This document shows, in pieces, positions 17,636 through 25,883 of a stretch of 64,000 bases of DNA. The DNA lies in contig NZ_VCIG01000004.1 of the NCBI RefSeq assembly GCF_006345815.1, positions 62,001 to 126,000 on the forward strand. The letters are read 5' to 3'. The stretch comes from Ochrobactrum sp. CGA5. GTDB taxonomy: Bacteria; Pseudomonadota; Alphaproteobacteria; Rhizobiales; Rhizobiaceae. Every line of letters starts with the position of its first letter. Position 1 is the first letter of the stretch. The notes under the pieces are model-generated. The model did not search any database. It was not told the origin of the DNA and was given only the letters and a program-made list of their open reading frames with translations. The translations under genes were made by a program, and so were the position numbers.

Positions 17636-18886
17636 TTGGCCGAACTCGCGCCTCAAAGGTTGCTCGACCACTATCTGAATATTTCCAGATTGCTGGCGGG
17701 ACAGCTTGACTTCGATTCCATCATTCAAGCGGTGGCGGCGGAGATCAAGCATATTGTGCCTTATGACCATCTGGACGTGTGCATCAAGATGCTGGATGGT
17801 AAATTTCATATCGCCTATGAGAGCGGTATATCGACGGCCTGGAGCCGTAATCCCCCCGCCCTTTTGTCGGGCAGCCCCATCCGCACGGTGCTCTCCGGCG
17901 AGGTCGATTACCTTTTGACCGACGATGCACGCACCGATCAGCGGTTTCACTTTGAAGGGTCGTTCTCCAGCCCGATCATTGAACATGATTTGAAAGGGCG
18001 TCTGCACGTGCCCTTGAAGGCGCAGGGCGATATTATCGGCGCACTCAGTTGTTCCAGTCTCTCACCGGCCTGCTATACCACGCGGGACGTGGAAAATGCG
18101 CAGTCCATTGCAGATCTGCTGACCCCATACTTTTTTGCGATCCGTGCTGCCGAGCAGGCTAAGCGCTCCGCAATTGTGGAAACGGAAGCGCGGGCCCGCG
18201 AGGAAGGCTTGCGCCTTGGCGCCCTGAAACTGACTGAAGCTCTGGAGACGGAGCGCCATCGCATAGGCATGGATCTGCACGATCAGACACTGGCTGATCT
18301 GACACGATTGGCGCGGCATGTCGAACGGCTCACCCATGCGCCGGACCTCTCCGGCGAACAGCTTGAACCACTGTTTCGCGGGCTCCAGCATTGTATGCAC
18401 GACCTCAGGCAAATTATTGAGGAAGCAAAACCATCTATTCTACAGCTTTTCGGCTTTGTGCAGGCGACGGAAAACCATCTTGATCGTTCGGTGCGTGATA
18501 GCGGCTCATCCATCGAATGGACGCTGGACGACCACAGTGAGGGCATGGCTGATCAGCTTGAGGAAACCGTTGCCACTTCACTCTTCCGCATCGTGCAGGA
18601 AGCGATCAACAATGCGATCCGTCACGCCCATGCAAGCTGTCTGCGTGTCACGTTTCGCAACAAGAGCGGTCGCCTGCACGTGGAAGTCGCGGACAATGGC
18701 ATTGGCATGGACCGGCACATGCAAAGGCCCGGTAGCGGGCAGGGTGTCGGGCATGGAATTGACAATATGCGCACGCGCGCGCGATTGATTTCCGCAAGTT
18801 TCGCTATCAGGAAATATGGGGACGGTGGCGGTACGAGCGTGACGATCCATCTGCCAGCAGAGGTGTGCCGGGAGGCAGGAGGGTAA
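17636..18886 (+). CDS. Soluble GAF-domain sensor histidine kinase (NarX/HisKA_3 type)
   Basis: A 416-residue kinase starting at TTG 17636, with GGAGGAG upstream. Residues 1-170 form a GAF domain; there is no membrane helix or signal peptide, so it must sense a cytoplasmic signal. A coiled coil (about 170-205) leads to the HisKA_3 phosphoacceptor box RIGMDLHDQTLADL with His near residue 215. The ATPase lobe has the N box LFRIVQEAINNAIRHAH (about 320-336), G1 VADNGIGMD and G2 GHGIDNMRTRAR. The partner regulator starts one base after the stop. Facing the sugar ABC operon, it probably monitors an intracellular product of that sugar. Confidence 0.88.
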   Translation: MAELAPQRLLDHYLNISRLLAGQLDFDSIIQAVAAEIKHIVPYDHLDVCIKMLDGKFHIAYESGISTAWSRNPPALLSGSPIRTVLSGEVDYLLTDDARTDQRFHFEGSFSSPIIEHDLKGRLHVPLKAQGDIIGALSCSSLSPACYTTRDVENAQSIADLLTPYFFAIRAAEQAKRSAIVETEARAREEGLRLGALKLTEALETERHRIGMDLHDQTLADLTRLARHVERLTHAPDLSGEQLEPLFRGLQHCMHDLRQIIEEAKPSILQLFGFVQATENHLDRSVRDSGSSIEWTLDDHSEGMADQLEETVATSLFRIVQEAINNAIRHAHASCLRVTFRNKSGRLHVEVADNGIGMDRHMQRPGSGQGVGHGIDNMRTRARLISASFAIRKYGDGGGTSVTIHLPAEVCREAGG

Positions 18887-18887
18887 A

Positions 18888-19661
18888 ATGCATGTTCTGA
18901 TCGTGGAAGATGATCCATTGCACCGTGCCTATCTCAGCGAGGCTGTGCGTGCGGCACTGCCCGAATGCCGTGAGGTGCTGGAAGCAGAGAATGGCTCGGC
19001 AGGTGAGAAACTGGCACGCCAGCATCGCGCTGCCCATGTTGTCATGGATTTACAGATGAACGGTCGCAACGGCATCGAGGCCGCGCGCACCATCTGGAAG
19101 GAAAATCCCGAGACGCGTATCCTGTTCTGGTCCAACTATGCTGACGAGGCCTATGTGCGCGGCGTGTCGCGCATCGTGCCGGAAGGGGCCGCTTACGGCT
19201 ATGTGTTGAAATCGGCTTCCGATGACAAGCTAAGGCTGGCGTTGCGCAGCATTTTCGTTGAGGCGCAGTGCGTGATCGATCGCGAAGTGCGTGGCCTGCA
19301 GCAAAAGAGCCTTGGTCATGCCAGCGGTTTCAGCGAAAGTGAATACGAAATTCTGGTCGATATAGCGTTGGGCCTGACGGACCGTGTTATTGCGCGCCGC
19401 CGCAATCTGTCGCTGAGGAGCGTCCAGAACCGATTGCAGCAACTTTATGAAAAACTTGGCGTTTACCAGGAAAAAGGTGAGCCGGAGGAAGGGCGTTTCA
19501 ACCTCCGGGCTCGTGCCGTGACGGTTGCGCTTTTGCGCAAACTACTGAACTACAGCGCGCTGGAACGCGCTGAAGTCGAGCTGAACGAGTGGCTCAGCCG
19601 ACAGCCGCCTTCAGGCGACGCTGCTCAAGATCGAGGCCGAGTTCCGACGCGCGGGCGATGA
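18888..19661 (+). CDS. Response regulator with C-terminal helix-turn-helix
   Basis: A 257-residue regulator. The receiver domain (1-120) has acidic Asp8/Asp9, phosphoacceptor Asp54 (VVMDLQMNG) and the conserved Lys in GYVLKSAS. A LuxR-like DNA-binding domain covers about 140-225; the recognition segment RRRNLSLRSVQNRLQQLYEKLGV is shifted from the NarL consensus, and an insert precedes the last helix, so it is a divergent member. The last 23 codons overlap the convergent uxaB gene. It is expected to bind the repeats at 17453-17571 and regulate the sugar importer. Confidence 0.88.
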   Translation: MHVLIVEDDPLHRAYLSEAVRAALPECREVLEAENGSAGEKLARQHRAAHVVMDLQMNGRNGIEAARTIWKENPETRILFWSNYADEAYVRGVSRIVPEGAAYGYVLKSASDDKLRLALRSIFVEAQCVIDREVRGLQQKSLGHASGFSESEYEILVDIALGLTDRVIARRRNLSLRSVQNRLQQLYEKLGVYQEKGEPEEGRFNLRARAVTVALLRKLLNYSALERAEVELNEWLSRQPPSGDAAQDRGRVPTRGR

Positions 19662-20715
19662 CCGGCGCGAAGCGACGCTGCTTCTTTTCCTCATGGTTGG
19701 AAGCGATGTCCGCAACGCGGTGTTTGAGAAACGGATTGAGAAATCGCTCTCGGACCGAGTCCACATAGGCTTTGGCCTGTTCGCCGATGCCGTCCGCAGC
19801 AAAAACCGGCAGAACTTCCTCACGCCATACCGCTTCCAGTTCACGCCGGATCGTCTCGTCCTGCATGGCTTCCAGCACGATCTCGTCCTTCGAGCGGTCG
19901 CGCTTCAGCCATTGTTCGGCGATGAATGTATGGCCGAGATTGAGCAGATAGAGTTTCAGATGCTCGTAGCGCGCAAGATCGTCGGTGACGACGATATCGT
20001 CGTGTTCGCAAGGGAGTGTCAGGCCATCCGCTTTCTCAATTGCCCAGAGCGCGTAGGGTTCGGCGATAGCGCCGATTGGCTCGATAGGTTCGGAAACGAT
20101 GCGGTCCACAAGGCTGTTGGCGAAGACGCAGCGCGTTTCGAGCCATCGCAGGAAGCTGTCCGGCAGCTTCCAGTCATTTGCGAGACCGATGAGGATCGCG
20201 CGCAGTTTGTCGCCATTGCGCGAGATCAGTTCGCAGGGAAATAACGACAGTGAGGCATCTGGATTTCGCTGCCACCGATGATGCAGAAGCACCAGAAGTT
20301 TTGCCGGGAAACTCTTTGGCAAAGCACTCGGATTAACAAGAAGCGAATTGTCATCACTCGGGTCGAGTTCATAGCCCTTGTCGCCGGTATTGGAAAGGAT
20401 CACATCAACGCTGGTGCCAAGGTCGAGAATCGCCACCCAGTCGTGATGTGCGGAATAGGCAGCGACAACGCCTTTCGCCTGATGTTCAGTCTCGGACGGC
20501 TTACCGTCGACAAGTCCACGAATCCTTACGGGATAGCTGCGGCTGTCGTTCAAAGCCGCAATACGCTGGCTGCTTTGCGGGTTTGAAGTCGTCTGCACGA
20601 CGGCAATTGTCCCGACGGCTTTGCCTTTCAACAGTGCTTCCGAAACAAAGAAATCGGCATGAGCCAACAGAAATCGGCTCGTGCCGAACTGCAGGATCGC
20701 TGGCTTCTCGTGCAT
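19594..20715 (-). CDS. uxaB: Tagaturonate reductase/altronate oxidoreductase-like (mannitol dehydrogenase family)
   Basis: A 373-residue NAD-dependent oxidoreductase. The nucleotide-binding start is ILQFGTSRFLLAHADFF (residues 7-23), and the C-terminal domain has the family's KLYLLNLGHTFIAE catalytic segment (about 248-261). UxaB converts D-tagaturonate to D-altronate. At 373 residues it is shorter than the E. coli enzyme, mainly in the C-terminal domain. Mannonate and mannitol dehydrogenases are related, but the altronate dehydratase gene across the divergent promoter favours UxaB. The 3' end overlaps the response regulator gene by 68 bases. Confidence 0.8.
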   Translation of the reverse strand: MHEKPAILQFGTSRFLLAHADFFVSEALLKGKAVGTIAVVQTTSNPQSSQRIAALNDSRSYPVRIRGLVDGKPSETEHQAKGVVAAYSAHHDWVAILDLGTSVDVILSNTGDKGYELDPSDDNSLLVNPSALPKSFPAKLLVLLHHRWQRNPDASLSLFPCELISRNGDKLRAILIGLANDWKLPDSFLRWLETRCVFANSLVDRIVSEPIEPIGAIAEPYALWAIEKADGLTLPCEHDDIVVTDDLARYEHLKLYLLNLGHTFIAEQWLKRDRSKDEIVLEAMQDETIRRELEAVWREEVLPVFAADGIGEQAKAYVDSVRERFLNPFLKHRVADIASNHEEKKQRRFAPVIARASELGLDLEQRRLKAAVG

Positions 20716-20923
20716 GATCTTCTCCCATTAAGCGTTGGTTTTACCTAAGCGATGCACGCCAAATTGGTCAAGCCAGTAGGAATCTCTATCGGGAGATTGG
20801 TTGGGCTTCAGATGTGGAAATGTGCAATTTGCCGCAATTTCTTGGGGCTTCAAGCATATTGCGCTTCTTTTCGGTCGGAAATATGGTAAGGCCAATTCGA
20901 GGAGAAGCGAATTTGGGAGCACA

Positions 20924-21631
20924 ATGAGCGACTTTACGACAACTGCCGAACCCCGCAGGCTTTATCAGCAGATCGCAGACCGGGTGAGAAGTCTCATCCA
21001 GGAGGGTCAGTTTCCTGCTGGCAGCAGGTTGCCAGCCGAACGTGAGCTGGCACAGCAGCTTGGCGTGTCGCGGCCTTCGCTACGCGAGGCGCTGATTGCG
21101 CTGGAAATTGCGGGTAACGTCGAAATTCGCATGGGTTCTGGCATCTACGTCACGGCAGAGTCGGAAAAGCGATCGTTTTCGCATGGTGCTTCCATCGGCG
21201 AGAGCCCGCTTGAAATCATGCAGGCGCGCGAAATGGTCGAAGGGAGCGTAGTCGTGACGGCCTGTGCTCGCATGACGCCCGAACGGTTGGCCGAATTGCG
21301 TGCAACGATTGACGCGATGAAGGTGAATGTCGATGCCGGTAACAAGGCGATTGAACTCGACAGGCAGTTTCATCTGCTCATCGCCGAGCAATCGGGCAAC
21401 TCCGTATTGGCACGCATCGTGCGCGATCTTTTCGACGAGCGGCATAGTCCGCTGACATCGCATATCAGAACGCGCTTCGAGGACAACGCGACATGGGCTC
21501 TGGCATTGGCTGAGCACGAAGCCATCTATGCGGCGCTGGAAGCAAGGGACCCGCTTCAGGCGCAGGCTGCGATGCGAACGCATCTGGATCGATCCAAGCA
21601 GCGTTGGATGGATAATGAGCCCCGCGACTGA
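20924..21631 (+). CDS. FadR-subfamily GntR transcriptional regulator
   Basis: A 235-residue regulator starting at ATG 20924 after GGGAG. The N-terminal winged helix shows LYQQIADRVRSLIQEGQFPAG, LPAERELAQQLGVSRPSLREAL (residues about 33-54, quoted in parts). The C-terminal FCD domain (about 85-220) has the metal-binding pattern: an Asp near residue 145 (ELDRQFH) and His residues in FHLLIAE, ALAEHEAIY and MRTHLDRS. Such regulators usually respond to a sugar acid. It sits between uxaB and uxaA; a weak ATTGG-N5-CCAGT palindrome at 20763-20777 in the divergent region may be its site. Confidence 0.88.
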   Translation: MSDFTTTAEPRRLYQQIADRVRSLIQEGQFPAGSRLPAERELAQQLGVSRPSLREALIALEIAGNVEIRMGSGIYVTAESEKRSFSHGASIGESPLEIMQAREMVEGSVVVTACARMTPERLAELRATIDAMKVNVDAGNKAIELDRQFHLLIAEQSGNSVLARIVRDLFDERHSPLTSHIRTRFEDNATWALALAEHEAIYAALEARDPLQAQAAMRTHLDRSKQRWMDNEPRD

Positions 21632-21665
21632 TTGACCGGGACGATTTGGGAGTGAGGTCAGACAC

Positions 21666-23210
21666 ATGAATGAAGCCGTTGCTACGGCAGTTGCGCCGGT
21701 TATTCTGCTGCATCCGTCGGACGATGTCGCGGTGGCACGCATTTCGGTTCGCGCTGGTGCGCCGATCGGCTTGCACGGGATCGTGGCTCGTGAACTTATC
21801 GGGCGTGGGCATAAGGTCGCCATTCGCGACATTCCAGAAGGCAAAGAAGTCCTGAAATACGGTCAGGTGATCGGCGTTGCGACGAAGGATATTGCGCAGG
21901 GCGAGCATGTGCATTTGCAGAATCTCGCCATGCTGCCCTCCGAACATGAGCATCAGTTCTCCATTGATATTGATGAACGCGGTATGCTGCCGGAGGCCGA
22001 ACGCCGTCATTTCATGGGTTATGACCGGGGCGCTGGCGGTGTAGGCACACGCAATTTCATCGGCGTGATTTCGTCAGTCAATTGCTCGGCTACGGTGTCG
22101 CGTTACATCGCCGATTATTTCAACCGCATGGGCGGTCTCGATGGTTTTGACAATGTCGACGGCGTCGTGGCTCTGACACACGGCAGCGGTTGCGCGCTCA
22201 ATACCAAATCGGAAGGCTATCGCCTGCTGACCCGCACTATTCAGGGCTATGCCAAGCATCCGAATTTCGGCGGCATATTGCTGATTGGGCTTGGCTGCGA
22301 GACCAACCAGATCGCGCCGATCCTCGAACATTATCGCATGGAGGAAGGCTCGCGCCTGCGCACCATGACGATCCAGCAGCATGGCGGCACGCGCAAGACG
22401 ATCGATCATGCGATTGCCGAGATCAAGGAAATGCTGCCGCTGGTCAATTCTGCGGTACGCACCAAACAGCCTTTGTCGAAGCTGAAAGTGGCGCTGGAAT
22501 GCGGCGGATCGGACGGTTATTCCGGCATCTCGGCCAATCCGGCATTGGGCTATGCCTCGGACCTTATTGTGCGCAATGGCGGCACGACCGTCCTGTCGGA
22601 GACGCCGGAAATCTATGGTGCCGAACATCTTCTGACGCGTCGCGCAGTAACGCCTGCGGTGGCGGAAAAGCTGTTGCAGCGTATCGACTGGTGGCGTGAT
22701 TACACCGCGCGCAATGGCGATGAGCTCAACAACAATCCGTCGCATGGTAACAAGCTTGGCGGGCTGACCACCATTCTGGAAAAGTCGCTCGGTGCGGTTG
22801 CCAAGGGTGGCTCCATGCCGCTCAAGGCCGTCTATGAATTCGCTGAAACCGTGACTGAACCCGGCTTCGTGTTCATGGATACGCCGGGGTACGATCCCGT
22901 CGCTGTGACCGGACAGGTCGCTGGCGGCTGCAATGTCATCTGCTTCACTACAGGTCGCGGTTCGGTTTCCGGCTTCAAGCCTTCGCCCTGTATCAAGATC
23001 GCCACGAATTCCGAAATGTACGAGCACATGAAGGAAGACATGGACATCAATTGCGGTGGCATCGTCACCGGCGATGAGACCATCGAGCAGTCAGGTACTC
23101 GCATCTTCGAGCACATAATCGCGGTCGCATCTGGCGAGAAGACGCTGAGCGAAGTCTACGACTATGGCGACAACGAATTTGTACCTTGGCAGGTCGGCGC
23201 CGTAACTTGA
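21666..23210 (+). CDS. uxaA: Altronate dehydratase (UxaA family, full length)
   Basis: A 514-residue iron-dependent dehydratase of the UxaA/GarD family. The N-terminal SAF domain (about 1-100) includes GHKVAIRDIPEGKEVLKYG. The catalytic part opens with FMGYDRGAGGVGTRNFIG (about 117-134) and contains HGSGCA, GLGCETNQI and CGGSDGYSGISANPALG, which hold the conserved Cys residues. It dehydrates D-altronate to 2-keto-3-deoxygluconate in the cytoplasm. It follows the GntR gene by 34 bases. Galactarate or other sugar-acid dehydratases of the family are alternatives; the uxaB neighbour supports altronate. Confidence 0.88.
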   Translation: MNEAVATAVAPVILLHPSDDVAVARISVRAGAPIGLHGIVARELIGRGHKVAIRDIPEGKEVLKYGQVIGVATKDIAQGEHVHLQNLAMLPSEHEHQFSIDIDERGMLPEAERRHFMGYDRGAGGVGTRNFIGVISSVNCSATVSRYIADYFNRMGGLDGFDNVDGVVALTHGSGCALNTKSEGYRLLTRTIQGYAKHPNFGGILLIGLGCETNQIAPILEHYRMEEGSRLRTMTIQQHGGTRKTIDHAIAEIKEMLPLVNSAVRTKQPLSKLKVALECGGSDGYSGISANPALGYASDLIVRNGGTTVLSETPEIYGAEHLLTRRAVTPAVAEKLLQRIDWWRDYTARNGDELNNNPSHGNKLGGLTTILEKSLGAVAKGGSMPLKAVYEFAETVTEPGFVFMDTPGYDPVAVTGQVAGGCNVICFTTGRGSVSGFKPSPCIKIATNSEMYEHMKEDMDINCGGIVTGDETIEQSGTRIFEHIIAVASGEKTLSEVYDYGDNEFVPWQVGAVT

Positions 23211-23247
23211 CCCCCCTCCCTAATGACCCACTGACAGGAATAATACG

Positions 23248-24264
23248 ATGGTCAAAGCTCTGCGTATCGAGAGCGAAAACGTCACACGTTTTGCAGAAAT
23301 CGACGAAGCGCCATTGCTGGCCGGACAAGTCCGTGTGCGGGTTCGCCATGTGGGTCTTTGCGGTAGCGATCTGAACACTTTCAAAGGGCTTAATCCGCTG
23401 GTGCAGCTGCCGCGTATTCCTGGGCATGAAATCGGCGGCGAGATCATGGAAGCCGGAGAGGGCGTCAGCGGTGTCTACGCCAAGGGCAAGCGGGTCATCG
23501 TGCTGCCTTATACGAATTGCGGTGAATGCTCGTCGTGCCGCAAAGGCCGGCTCAATGCGTGCCGTTATAACAAGACGCTTGGCGTGCAACAAAATGGCGG
23601 TCTGGCCGATCAGATCGTGCTGCCGGCCGAAAAGCTGATCCTCAACGATACGCTGGCACCTCGTCATCTGGCGCTGGTGGAGCCACTTTCGGTTGGCTTC
23701 CATGCCGTTGAGCGCGGGCGCGTTCAGGCCGGTGACACGGTTGCGGTTCTCGGTTGCGGCATGATCGGCATGGGTGTTCTTATCGGCGCGCTCGCCCGCG
23801 GCGCCCAGGTCATCGCCATTGATCCGAGTGCTGAAAAGCGCGAGCTGGCACTACAGTTTGGCGCAACGCATGCTTTGCCGGGCGGTGAGGATGTCGTCGC
23901 AAAGGTTCAGGAACTGACCAACGACGATGGTGTGGATATCGCATTTGAAGCAGTTGGCCTGCCGATCACGTTCACGCAGGCCATCGATCTTGCCGGCTTT
24001 GCCGGTCGGGTGGTTTATGTCGGCTATTCCAAAGCGCCAGTCACCTATCAGACGCAGTTCTTCAACCTGAAGGAACTCGACATCATGGGATCGCGCAATG
24101 CAACGTTCGCGGATTTCGAGGCAGTCATCGCGCATCTGGAAAAGCTTGGGACGGATGCCGACAAGCTGATCTCAAAGATATTTCCGTTCGATGAAGCCGA
24201 AGCGGCACTTCCCTACTGGGACGGCGACCGCAATGTTTTGAAGATCATCATCGAACGCGACTGA
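23248..24264 (+). CDS. Zinc alcohol dehydrogenase, LgoD/L-galactonate 5-dehydrogenase-like
   Basis: A 338-residue medium-chain dehydrogenase. Catalytic zinc ligands are in GLCGSD (about residue 37) and PGHEIGGE (about 58-65). The structural zinc lobe has four Cys in NCGECSSCRKGRLNAC (about 91-106). The Rossmann segment is VLGCGMIGMGVLIG. The C-terminal DIMGSRNATFADFEAVI resembles E. coli LgoD, which oxidises L-galactonate to D-tagaturonate, the UxaB substrate. With uxaB, uxaA and a sugar-acid TRAP transporter this makes an L-galactonate route the best guess; L-gulonate or L-idonate dehydrogenase remain possible. Confidence 0.82.
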   Translation: MVKALRIESENVTRFAEIDEAPLLAGQVRVRVRHVGLCGSDLNTFKGLNPLVQLPRIPGHEIGGEIMEAGEGVSGVYAKGKRVIVLPYTNCGECSSCRKGRLNACRYNKTLGVQQNGGLADQIVLPAEKLILNDTLAPRHLALVEPLSVGFHAVERGRVQAGDTVAVLGCGMIGMGVLIGALARGAQVIAIDPSAEKRELALQFGATHALPGGEDVVAKVQELTNDDGVDIAFEAVGLPITFTQAIDLAGFAGRVVYVGYSKAPVTYQTQFFNLKELDIMGSRNATFADFEAVIAHLEKLGTDADKLISKIFPFDEAEAALPYWDGDRNVLKIIIERD

Positions 24265-24367
24265 AATCGAAGCAAATGTCCGATGCCGGGAAGGAAGGCA
24301 TCGGGCGCTCCTGGAGGAAACCGGCCACAAGGCCAATTGTTGAATGACCCTATAGGGGAGGATAGTG

Positions 24368-25342
24368 ATGAAGAAACTCGTTACCGGCATGATCGCCGCT
24401 GGCATGTTGCTGGCTGGAAGTGTGGCTGCATACGCTGCCAATGTGACGATCAAGGTTGCCTATGAAAACAACCCAGGCGAACCTTTCGATCAGGTTATGC
24501 ATTACTGGAAAGATGATCTTGCAAAGCGCAGCAATGGCGAAATCACGCTTGAGCTCTATCCAAGCTCGCAGCTTGGCTCCAAGAAGGATGTGACCGAGCA
24601 GGCCATGATGGGCCTCAATGTTGTGACGATTTCCGACGTTGGGTTCCTGGCAGAGTATGAGCCTGACCTTGGCGTACTGTACGGTCCTTTCCTCACCGAC
24701 GATCCGACACAGCTTTTCAAGGTCTATGACGGCCCTTGGTTCAAAGAGAAAAGCGAAGAGTTGAAGAAGAAAGGCATTCACATCGTGATGCCGAACTATC
24801 TTTACGGTATTCGCCAGATCATTTCCAAGAAGCCTGTCCGCACCCCGGAAGACCTGAAGGGTATGAAGATCCGCGTGCCGAACAATGTCATGCAGATCAA
24901 GACCTTTGAAGCCATGGGCGCGACGCCCACCCCGATGCCGCTGGGCGAAACCTTTCCGGCGCTGGCGCAGGGCGTGATCGATGGCGTGGAGAACCCGATT
25001 TCGGTGCTCTACGGCCAGAAGTTCCAGGAGGAGGCCAAGTATCTGAGTAAGGTTGGCTATCTGACCAATGTGGCTCTTATCGTCGGTGGCGAAGCCTTTT
25101 TCTCCACGCTGCCGGAAGACCAGCTCAAGATGATTCACGAGTCTGCCTATGATGCGGGCCTTTACAGCCAGAAGCTGACGATCGAAAAAGACAATGAAAT
25201 GATCGAAAAGATGAAGGAAGCCGGTGTCGAGGTCATTGATGTCGACCGTGCTCCTTTCAAGGCGCTTGCTGAAAAGGTCTACACCCAGTTCCCGGAATGG
25301 TCGCCTGGTCTTTATGAGAAGATCAAAGCCGAACTGAACTGA
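24368..25342 (+). CDS. TRAP transporter receptor DctP (sugar-acid type)
   Basis: A 324-residue periplasmic receptor. The start is the ATG at 24368 after GGGGAGGATAG; a GTG directly before it is less likely. Signal peptide 1-24 ends AYA-AN. Family marks are ELYPSSQLGSKKDVTEQAMMG and RTPEDLKGMKIRVPNN (about residues 158-173), whose Arg binds the substrate carboxylate. TRAP receptors of this type commonly bind uronates and aldonates, which suits the uxaA-linked operon. Confidence 0.9.
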   Translation: MKKLVTGMIAAGMLLAGSVAAYAANVTIKVAYENNPGEPFDQVMHYWKDDLAKRSNGEITLELYPSSQLGSKKDVTEQAMMGLNVVTISDVGFLAEYEPDLGVLYGPFLTDDPTQLFKVYDGPWFKEKSEELKKKGIHIVMPNYLYGIRQIISKKPVRTPEDLKGMKIRVPNNVMQIKTFEAMGATPTPMPLGETFPALAQGVIDGVENPISVLYGQKFQEEAKYLSKVGYLTNVALIVGGEAFFSTLPEDQLKMIHESAYDAGLYSQKLTIEKDNEMIEKMKEAGVEVIDVDRAPFKALAEKVYTQFPEWSPGLYEKIKAELN

Positions 25343-25412
25343 TCCATCCTTATTCGGATATCACCATGTCGCGGCTTTGCTGCGACATGGTTCGCTCGTG
25401 GAATTCAATCCG

Positions 25413-25883
25413 ATGAAACTGTTTGAAAAACTGATCGAATGGTTGGCTGTACTGCCGCTGTTCATCCTGCTTGCGATGTTCAACATCGCCGTTGTCATGC
25501 GCTACTGGATGCAGCAGCCATTGCAATGGACCGAAGAAATGGCCGGTCTGTTGATGATCTGGATCGTGATGCTCGGCAGCGTTGCCGCAGAACGCAGCAA
25601 CCAGCATCTTGCCATTCCTATGCTTGTGGACATGTTGTCGGAAAAGGTGCGCGACGTTGTAAATGCCATCGTCTCTACCCTGTCGGGGCTCTTCCTGCTT
25701 TACGTTTCCTATGCCGGTTACAAGCTCTCGGTTGCCACTCAGTTTAAAGTCACCGACGTGCTGCGGGTTTCTTATTACTGGATCGATATCGCAGTGCCCG
25801 TCGGCTTCATTATCATCGCTTTTTATATGTTTGCAGCAGCATTCAAGTCCTTGCGTGCCGCTTTTGCGGGGGGCAAGGCATGA
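25413..25883 (+). CDS. TRAP transporter small permease DctQ
   Basis: A 156-residue membrane protein with four helices, starting at ATG 25413; upstream in-frame TTG codons look less likely. The LQWTEEMAGLLMIWIVMLGS segment (about 39-58) is the DctQ signature. It docks the receptor and pairs with the large permease, whose start overlaps its stop by four bases. Confidence 0.9.
   Translation: MKLFEKLIEWLAVLPLFILLAMFNIAVVMRYWMQQPLQWTEEMAGLLMIWIVMLGSVAAERSNQHLAIPMLVDMLSEKVRDVVNAIVSTLSGLFLLYVSYAGYKLSVATQFKVTDVLRVSYYWIDIAVPVGFIIIAFYMFAAAFKSLRAAFAGGKA

Noticed and set aside
20763-20777. ATTGG-N5-CCAGT palindrome as a GntR operator
   Set aside because: Arms are short and imperfect, so it is mentioned with the regulator but not listed as a feature.
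22074-23027. Minus-strand frame of about 317 codons inside uxaA
   Set aside because: UxaA is well conserved in the opposite frame. The antisense product is Arg/His-rich without a family pattern.
24350-25138. Minus-strand frame of about 262 codons
   Set aside because: It lies antisense to the TRAP receptor, whose signal peptide and binding motif are unmistakable.
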